Assembly: GCA_035292685.1 (NCBI GenBank)
Contig: DATDPP010000003.1
Location: 1 to 32,517 of the forward strand
DNA: 32,517 nt
Source: JALYNX01 sp035292685
Lineage (GTDB): Bacteria > Actinomycetota > Acidimicrobiia > Spongiisociales > ZC4RG35
Direction: 5' to 3'
Each line of letters opens with the position of its first letter. The first letter of the stretch is position 1. The notes beneath the pieces are model-generated. The model was not told the origin of the DNA and did not search any database. It worked only from the letters and a program-made list of their open reading frames with translations. Both the position numbers and the translations under genes were made by a program. Positions 27,396 to 32,517 of this stretch are shown here, piece after piece.

Positions 27396-29186
27396 ATGAA
27401 CCTCACCTTCTACGACGAGAACATTCCCTGTTTGGCTGCGTGCCCGGTCCACACCAACGCCGGGATGTACGTGGCCGCCATCGCCGACGGTGACGACGAG
27501 CTCGCCTACCTCACAGCCCGGCTCCCCAATCCTTTTGCATCGGTGTGTGGCCGGGTATGTGCCGCCCCTTGTGAAGACGCCTGTCGGCGGGGCCAGATAG
27601 ACCAACCGATCGCCATCAGGGCCCTCAAGAGATTCGTCACCGAGCAGTTCGGCACCGAGTCCGGCAATGGCAGGGCGTGGGAGGCGGTGGCGGCGGCGCC
27701 CGTCGAGGAGCGACCACAGAGCATCGGTGTCGTCGGCGGTGGGCCGGCCGGGATGGCCTGCGCCCATGACCTCCGCAAGCTGGGCTATAGAGTGACCGTT
27801 TACGAGGCCACCGAGCGCCTCGGTGGCGCGATGTGGCTGGGCATCCCCGAATATCGCCTCGACCGGGGTGTGCTCGCTGCCGACATCCAGGCGATCCTCG
27901 ACCTCGGCGTCGAGGTGGAGTACGAGACCCGCCTGGGATACGACGTCACGCTGGGCGAACTACGAGAGCGCCACAACGCCTTGTTCCTGGGTATCGGCGC
28001 CACCCTTGGACGAGGCCTCGACATCGAAGGCGGCGACGCCGATGGGGTCTTCAAAGCGATCGAGTTCCTCATCAACATGAACCGAGGCTTCGAAGTGGCG
28101 GTCGGCGAACGTGTGATTGTCATCGGGGGAGGAGACGTCGCCATGGATGCAGCCCGCACAGCTATTCGGGCCTCCGAGTACGCATCCTCCGCCTCTTCCA
28201 CCTCCATCTCCGGGGAGTACGAGGACGCCGATGAGCGTTCGGCGATGACCGAAGCCTTGGACGTTGCCCGGTCCGCTGCTCGCGCCGGGGCCCGCCAGAT
28301 CACCGTCATCTCGCTGGAATCCCGGGAGGAGATGCCTGCACACGAATTCGAGATCGATGAGGCCGAGGCCGAAGGCATTCGGTTCCTGCACCGCCGCGGC
28401 CCAGCCCGGATACTCACCGAGCAAGGGCATGTGATCGGTCTGGAGACGATCGGTGTCACTTCGGTGTTCGACGAACAGGGCAGATTCGCCCCCACCTTCG
28501 ACGAGACCGACCGGCTGGAGTACGACGCCGACACCGTGATCCTCGCCATCGGCCAGGCCATCGACCTCGACGCCCTCGGCGAGGAGGGGCCGGATATCAG
28601 CCCGCGGCACACGATCCATATCGACCCCGACTCCGGAGCCACGTCGATCGAGGGGATCTGGTCGGGTGGTGACGCCGCAAAAGGGCCCCGCACCCTCATC
28701 GACGCCATCGCCGATGGACGGCGCTCGGCCGCGGACATCCACCGCTTCTTTGGGGGCGACACCGCCCTCTCCCGACCCGGGCGAATGGTCCAGCTCGAGC
28801 AGTTTCACCGGCTCGACGACCTCTACGACCGCTGGCAGAGGGTAGCGGTCCCCACCCTCGATACCGGGCGCCGGATTGGTTTGGCGGAGGTGGAGACGGG
28901 TTTCACCCCCGAGCAGGCTCGCTGCGAGGCCGCCCGATGTCTCCGCTGCTTCGCCAACATCCTCCTCGACGTCCAACGCTGCGTGCTCTGTGCCCTCTGT
29001 GCCGACGTCTGCCCGGTTGACGTGCTCTCGCTCGTTCCCTCAGAGGAGGTCTACCCCCAACGCACCGGGGGAACCGTGCTCCTGCTCGACGAGACCAGGT
29101 GTATCCGCTGCGCCCTGTGCATCGAGCGTTGCCCCACCGACGCCCTGTCGATGGGAGTTTGGGCCGGGATCGGAGTGCCCGCATGA
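27396..29186 (+). CDS. GltD-like FAD/NAD(P) oxidoreductase with C-terminal 2x[4Fe-4S] ferredoxin domain (596 aa)
   Basis: Residues 10-85 are a GltD-type Fe-S helical domain with C12, C16, C51, C55, C59 and C63. Residues 108-450 carry an FAD motif (GVVGGGPAGMACAHDL), an NAD(P) motif (VIVIGGGDVAMDAARTA) and the closing FAD segment IWSGGDAAKGPRTLIDAI. An acidic, serine-rich insert occupies about 258-298, just after the NAD(P) motif. Residues 510-585 hold a cysteine pair (CEAARCLRC) and two ferredoxin motifs, CVLCALCADVCP and CIRCALCIERCP. The protein should move electrons between NAD(P)H and Fe-S clusters. No GltB-like glutamate synthase subunit is present; instead the gene overlaps a cytochrome b gene (ATGA). 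ATG 27396 is chosen with cgagga 9 nt upstream; ATG 27387 is possible. Confidence 0.9.
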   Translation: MNLTFYDENIPCLAACPVHTNAGMYVAAIADGDDELAYLTARLPNPFASVCGRVCAAPCEDACRRGQIDQPIAIRALKRFVTEQFGTESGNGRAWEAVAAAPVEERPQSIGVVGGGPAGMACAHDLRKLGYRVTVYEATERLGGAMWLGIPEYRLDRGVLAADIQAILDLGVEVEYETRLGYDVTLGELRERHNALFLGIGATLGRGLDIEGGDADGVFKAIEFLINMNRGFEVAVGERVIVIGGGDVAMDAARTAIRASEYASSASSTSISGEYEDADERSAMTEALDVARSAARAGARQITVISLESREEMPAHEFEIDEAEAEGIRFLHRRGPARILTEQGHVIGLETIGVTSVFDEQGRFAPTFDETDRLEYDADTVILAIGQAIDLDALGEEGPDISPRHTIHIDPDSGATSIEGIWSGGDAAKGPRTLIDAIADGRRSAADIHRFFGGDTALSRPGRMVQLEQFHRLDDLYDRWQRVAVPTLDTGRRIGLAEVETGFTPEQARCEAARCLRCFANILLDVQRCVLCALCADVCPVDVLSLVPSEEVYPQRTGGTVLLLDETRCIRCALCIERCPTDALSMGVWAGIGVPA

Positions 29187-29938
29187 GCGTGTCCGACCCG
29201 GGCAAGACCGGACTCTTCGATCGGCTGCGTCGCACCACGATCGGGCGGTCGATCTGGCGTGTTCCCGACCGCGTCACACCGCGTGACCGGGCGGCCGCCC
29301 ACTGGGCCAGCTTCTTGCTCCACATCTACCCGGTCAAGATGCGCCGGCGCGAGATCGGCTTCAGGTACTCGTGGTACCTGGGTGTCGTCTCCGCCGTCCT
29401 GTTGGGATCCCTGATCGTGTCCGGCATCTACTTGATGTTCTTCTATGTCCCCGCCCCCGTTTCGGCGTATGCGGACATCCAGACGATCCAGACGGACGTG
29501 GCGTTCGGTCAGTACATCCGCAATGTGCATCGCTGGTCGGCCCATCTGATGGTGCTTGCGGTTTCGGCTCACATGGCGCGCGTCTTCTACAGGGGGGCCC
29601 ACAAGCATCCCCGCGAGTTCAATTGGGTGATCGGTGTGGTCCTCCTCATATTCACCCTCCTTCTCTCTTTCACCGGGTACCTCCTCCCCTGGGACCAGCT
29701 GGCCTACTGGGCGGTGACGGTGGGCACGGAGATGGCCGGATATGTCCCCTTCGTCGGAGAGTGGGTGCGAGAGATCCTTCTCGGAGGTGCCACGGTGGGC
29801 TCGGAGACCCTGCTGCGGTTCTATGTCCTGCACGTCGCCGTCCTCCCCACCCTCATCGTCCTCATGCTCATGTTCCACCTCTGGCGATGGAGAAAGGACT
29901 CCATGCTCGACGTTGACGAAAGCAACCCTGATGTCTGA
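29183..29938 (+). CDS. Cytochrome b, b6-type N-terminal half of a Rieske/cytochrome b complex (251 aa)
   Basis: Four membrane helices follow a long basic N-terminus. Haem ligands are H116 and H130 in helix B (HRWSAHLMVLAVSAH, 14 apart) and H217 and H232 in helix D (15 apart). The 15-residue spacing in helix D is the b6f-type value; mitochondrial-type cytochrome b has 14. With a separate subunit IV gene next, this is a split b6f-like arrangement. There is no cysteine, so the covalent extra haem found in chloroplast b6 is not expected at a Cys. The complex would oxidise quinol and reduce the Rieske protein and cytochrome c encoded downstream. It overlaps the flavoprotein stop (ATGA) and the next gene by 8 nt. 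Confidence 0.93.
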   Translation: MSVSDPGKTGLFDRLRRTTIGRSIWRVPDRVTPRDRAAAHWASFLLHIYPVKMRRREIGFRYSWYLGVVSAVLLGSLIVSGIYLMFFYVPAPVSAYADIQTIQTDVAFGQYIRNVHRWSAHLMVLAVSAHMARVFYRGAHKHPREFNWVIGVVLLIFTLLLSFTGYLLPWDQLAYWAVTVGTEMAGYVPFVGEWVREILLGGATVGSETLLRFYVLHVAVLPTLIVLMLMFHLWRWRKDSMLDVDESNPDV

Positions 29939-30473
29939 CTCCAACCCGGTCGACCCCAACATCCAGCCCGACATCGTCGAGGGAAGGCGGGTCCTGGGTG
30001 TGGTGCCCGGGAAGCCGGCGGTAGGAGAGCGCAAGGAGGTAGCCGAGCAGGATGCCGTCATGGTCTGGCCGCACCTCCTCGTGAGGCACGGCCTGGCGGC
30101 GATCGTCACGCTGCTGCTGGTACTGCTCCTCGCCGTCTTCTTCGACGCCCCACTGCGGGACGTGGCCAACCCCGCGCTCACCCCGAACCCGGAGAAGGCG
30201 CCTTGGTACTTCGCCGCCCTCCAAGAGTTGCTGTCTCACTTTCATCCCTTGGTTGCCGGGGTTCTGGTCCCAACCGCCATCCTGGTGGGTCTGGGCGTCC
30301 TGCCCTACCTCGATCGCAGCCCTTATCTCGAGCCGAGACATCGCAAGGTGGCGGTTACCGCGTTCACGGCCTTCCTGGTCATCTGGATCGTTCTCACCCT
30401 GATCGGCTTCGCCTTTCGAGGGCCAAACTGGGACTGGGTATGGCCCTGGGTCGAATGGCACGGTGAGTTGTGA
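29931..30473 (+). CDS. Subunit IV-like C-terminal half of cytochrome b (180 aa)
   Basis: The product carries the quinol-oxidation-site segment NPEKAPWYFAALQELL (86-101), where APWY replaces the classical PEWY of b6f subunit IV. Three membrane helices lie near 53-71, 107-127 and 141-162. The N-terminal 45 residues are polar and longer than in chloroplast subunit IV. ATG 29931 overlaps the end of the cytochrome b gene by 8 nt; the longer upstream frame is a shadow of that gene. GTGA overlap couples it to the Rieske gene. Altered PEWY motifs are known in other bacterial complexes and can track the quinone used, so a menaquinol substrate is plausible. Confidence 0.88.
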   Translation: MSDSNPVDPNIQPDIVEGRRVLGVVPGKPAVGERKEVAEQDAVMVWPHLLVRHGLAAIVTLLLVLLLAVFFDAPLRDVANPALTPNPEKAPWYFAALQELLSHFHPLVAGVLVPTAILVGLGVLPYLDRSPYLEPRHRKVAVTAFTAFLVIWIVLTLIGFAFRGPNWDWVWPWVEWHGEL

Positions 30474-30988
30474 GCGACTTGATGCGACGGCGGGAATTCC
30501 TATCGAGATCCTGGAAATGGTGCCTGAGTCTGCTCGCCATCGCCGGGGCATGGACGACCTGGGATGTCCTCCAGCCATTGCCGGCAAGCGGCTTTGGAGG
30601 CAAGGTGCGCACCGTGCCGCCCGAGGCGGTCCCCGAAACGGGCGTGGTAGAGGTTCCTGCAGCCCGCGCCTATCTGGTCCGAATCAACGGCGAAATCCGG
30701 GCGCTGTCACAGAAGTGCACTCACCTCGGCTGCCGGGTTCCCTTCTGTGAATCCTCCAGCCAGTTCGAATGCCCGTGTCACGGATCGGTCTTCAACCGCG
30801 CCGGCGAGTACCGGGCCGGGCCGGCGCCAAGGGGAATGGACCAGTTCCCGGTCGAGGTCGGCGACGACGGCCTCCTCTACATCGACACATCCGATGACAT
30901 CGCCGGCCCCCCACCCGGCACCCCGGAGTCCATCGATGAGCCGCCTTCCGGACCGTCGTGCACCGGCCACGGCGATGGGAGCGCCTGA
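30470..30988 (+). CDS. Rieske [2Fe-2S] protein (172 aa)
   Basis: The Rieske motifs are complete: CTHLGC (C83, H85, C88) and CPCHG (C101, C103, H104). C83, H85, C101 and H104 bind the cluster, and C88 and C103 form the stabilising disulfide. The N-terminus has a twin-arginine-like MRRREFLSRSW followed by a membrane helix (about 17-33), consistent with Tat export and a retained anchor. The C-terminal tail after 145 is proline-rich and ends with C164 and H167, not part of the usual fold. The start is GTG 30470, overlapping the previous stop (GTGA). The protein should pass electrons from quinol at cytochrome b to the cytochrome c encoded next. Confidence 0.95.
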   Translation: MSDLMRRREFLSRSWKWCLSLLAIAGAWTTWDVLQPLPASGFGGKVRTVPPEAVPETGVVEVPAARAYLVRINGEIRALSQKCTHLGCRVPFCESSSQFECPCHGSVFNRAGEYRAGPAPRGMDQFPVEVGDDGLLYIDTSDDIAGPPPGTPESIDEPPSGPSCTGHGDGSA

Positions 30989-31446
30989 TGCCGTATGGCT
31001 TCACCACCGACCCAGGGCTCAACGAGTCCACGAATCGGGTCATGTGGTGGGGGGTCGTGCTCATGGTTGCGATGGCGCTCGCTTTCCCGCTCTACCGCTG
31101 GTTCGAGCCCCAGGCACGCGCCTCTGCTCGGGAAGCACAATTGGCGTCGCTCGCCGAAGAGGGCGGGAGCATCTGGAGCTTCAACTGTGCGTCGTGCCAC
31201 GGGCTCGAAGGGGAAGGAGGCGTGGGACCCGCCCTCAACTCCACACAGTTCCTCCGGTCGGCCACCAACGATCAGATCGCGCTGCTGGTGGGGGTGGGAA
31301 TCCCGGGAAGCCAGATGGGAGCCTTCTCCCAGGACCACGGCGGACCGTTGACGTCTGAGCAGATCCGGGCAGTAACCGCGTTCATGCGATCGTGGGAGCC
31401 CGACGCCCCCGACCGACCGGACTGGCGGTCGATGATGGGCGGGTGA
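30988..31446 (+). CDS. Membrane-anchored monohaem cytochrome c (152 aa)
   Basis: One N-terminal membrane helix (19-38) is followed by a single cytochrome c domain with CASCH (67-71); M110 in IPGSQMGAF is a likely sixth haem ligand. The helix probably acts as an uncleaved anchor, leaving the haem outside the membrane. ATG 30988 overlaps the Rieske stop by one base (TGATG). As the last gene after cytochrome b, subunit IV and Rieske, it is the natural cytochrome c1/f counterpart. It may hand electrons to the dihaem cytochrome of the nar operon or to another acceptor, but that link is inferred. Confidence 0.9.
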   Translation: MPYGFTTDPGLNESTNRVMWWGVVLMVAMALAFPLYRWFEPQARASAREAQLASLAEEGGSIWSFNCASCHGLEGEGGVGPALNSTQFLRSATNDQIALLVGVGIPGSQMGAFSQDHGGPLTSEQIRAVTAFMRSWEPDAPDRPDWRSMMGG

Positions 31447-31487
31447 CCACAGCCCGCAACCCGAATAGCATTGGCTCGTACCGTCGG

Positions 31488-31493
31488 TAGGAG
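31488..31493 (+). promoter_or_regulatory. Ribosome-binding site that fixes an ATC start for the pirin gene
   Basis: The sequence taggag is a strong Shine-Dalgarno match and ends 5 nt before ATC at 31499. No ATG, GTG or TTG lies at a workable distance in the pirin frame, so this site is the main evidence for where translation begins. Confidence 0.6.
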
Positions 31494-31498
31494 ACGCC

Positions 31499-32517
31499 AT
31501 CTCATCTGAACCAGTCCTGGAAGTCGTTGAGCTGGGCTTTCCCTGGCACGGATTGGACCCCTTCATCTTCACCGTCCATCACATGGACCACTATCCCGAG
31601 GGCAACGACGAACTGGGGCCGGCCCAACCGCTGCACGGACGTCAGATCGGAGCCGACTTCTCCTATCTGGGTGGCTGGAGCATGTACCACGGCGACATCG
31701 TTCCGGGCTTTCCCCAGCATCCGCACCGCGGTTTCGAGACCGTCACCGTGGTGAGACAAGGTTTTGTCGACCACTCCGACTCTCTGGGCGCCACCGCGCG
31801 CTACGGCCAAGGGGACGTGCAATGGCTGACCACGGGCAGCGGGATCATGCACTCGGAGATGTTCCCTCTCCTCGATCCAGAAGGCCCCAATTCGCTCGAG
31901 TTGTTCCAGATCTGGCTCAACCTCCCGCCCCAATCGAAAATGGTTCCCGCTTACTTCGGGATGCTGTGGGACGAGGAGATCCCGACCATCACACCCGCCG
32001 CCGGGGTCGAGGTCGAACTGATCGCCGGTCCCATAGGTGGTGTCATCCCACCATCACCTCCGCCGGACTCCTGGGCCTCGCGTGAGGACTCCGATCTCGC
32101 CATCTGGTTGATCCGACTCGAACCCGCTGCCGTTTGGGACATGCCCCCGGCCCATTCGGGAATCAACCGGATGCTCCATTGCTTCCAGGGGGACGCGGTC
32201 CGGATTGGCTCCACCAGGTTCGAGGCGCAGGTCGGGGTCAGGCTCGACCCCGACACCCCGACCCGCATCGTCAACGAGGGTGGCCCCGCGGAGCTCCTCA
32301 TGCTCCAGGGCCGTCCCATAGGGGCCCCTGTTTTCCAGATGGGTCCCTTCGTCATGAACTCGGCGGAGGAGTTGCGGACCGCGGTCGAGGATTATCACCG
32401 CACCCAATTCGGCGGCTGGCCCTGGCCAAGCCGGAGCCCGGTGCATGACCGGTCCGAGGGGCGTTTCGCCCTCCACGCCGACGGCCGGGTCGAACGACGC
32501 GACATGCAACCGGCGCG
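31499..32517 (+). CDS. Pirin family protein, apparent ATC start, cut by the window end (at least 339 aa)
   Basis: This is a bicupin of the pirin family, non-haem metal proteins; some members have quercetinase activity and most have unknown roles. The N-terminal cupin shows the metal ligands in HPHRGFETVTV (two His) and GIMHSEMF (His and Glu). Other family blocks are DPFIFTVHHMDHY, GDVQWLTTGSG, and the C-terminal region GRPIGAPVFQMGPFVMNS. The frame is open from the TAG at 31466, yet has no ATG, GTG or TTG before the conserved start. ATC 31499, giving (M)SSEPVLEVVELG, lies 5 nt after taggag. The gene runs past the window, and only a short C-terminal tail should be missing. It is 52 bp after the cytochrome c gene and may be cotranscribed. 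Confidence 0.88.
   Translation, partial: MSSEPVLEVVELGFPWHGLDPFIFTVHHMDHYPEGNDELGPAQPLHGRQIGADFSYLGGWSMYHGDIVPGFPQHPHRGFETVTVVRQGFVDHSDSLGATARYGQGDVQWLTTGSGIMHSEMFPLLDPEGPNSLELFQIWLNLPPQSKMVPAYFGMLWDEEIPTITPAAGVEVELIAGPIGGVIPPSPPPDSWASREDSDLAIWLIRLEPAAVWDMPPAHSGINRMLHCFQGDAVRIGSTRFEAQVGVRLDPDTPTRIVNEGGPAELLMLQGRPIGAPVFQMGPFVMNSAEELRTAVEDYHRTQFGGWPWPSRSPVHDRSEGRFALHADGRVERRDMQPA

Overview
The window is GC-rich bacterial chromosome with dense coding on both strands. GTG and TTG starts are common, and at least ten gene junctions are 4-nt overlaps (ATGA or GTGA). Two sensor-kinase systems, a UBP-type zinc-finger protein, a proton-pumping pyrophosphatase and dense catabolic genes would fit a free-living actinobacterium, perhaps Acidimicrobiia-like. 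That lineage guess is weak because there is no rRNA or marker gene here. I see no tRNA, rRNA, CRISPR array, prophage or insertion sequence.

Layout. (1) 1-840: a small membrane protein, a Rho-independent terminator, a perfect 23-bp hairpin, and a UBP zinc-finger protein. (2) 841-3887: a response regulator fused to a thioredoxin-reductase-like flavoprotein that lacks the redox cysteines, coupled to a histidine kinase with a cyclic-nucleotide-binding-type sensor domain. (3) 3891-9232: a P1-family aminopeptidase facing a three-gene set (class III aminotransferase, histone-deacetylase-like amidohydrolase, S9 peptidase), probably for scavenging peptides and acylated amines. (4) 9305-12566: a membrane histidine kinase, a cupredoxin lipoprotein, a MenG/UbiE-like methyltransferase and a UbiA-like membrane protein. 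(5) 12749-16598: a K+-independent membrane pyrophosphatase, a HAD hydrolase with no standard start codon, and a dimethylarginine dimethylaminohydrolase.

(6) 16621-31446 is the main feature: about 15 kb for nitrate respiration, arranged as two divergent operons. The minus-strand operon reads narK1, narK2, an Rrf2 regulator with three cysteines, a membrane-anchored dihaem cytochrome c, then narG, narH, narJ and narI. The plus-strand operon encodes a small two-helix membrane protein, a GltD-like FAD/NAD(P) oxidoreductase with added 2x[4Fe-4S] ferredoxin motifs, a b6-type cytochrome b, a subunit-IV-like protein, a Rieske protein and a monohaem cytochrome c. Together they could form a dedicated chain from NAD(P)H and quinol through a Rieske/cytochrome b complex and c-type cytochromes, alongside the cytoplasm-facing nitrate reductase. 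No nitrite reductase is present, so the local product would be nitrite.

(7) The window ends in a nearly complete pirin gene whose ribosome-binding site points to an ATC start. Three genes (HAD hydrolase, dihaem cytochrome c, pirin) therefore have unusual or uncertain starts. These could be real non-AUG initiation or small sequence errors.
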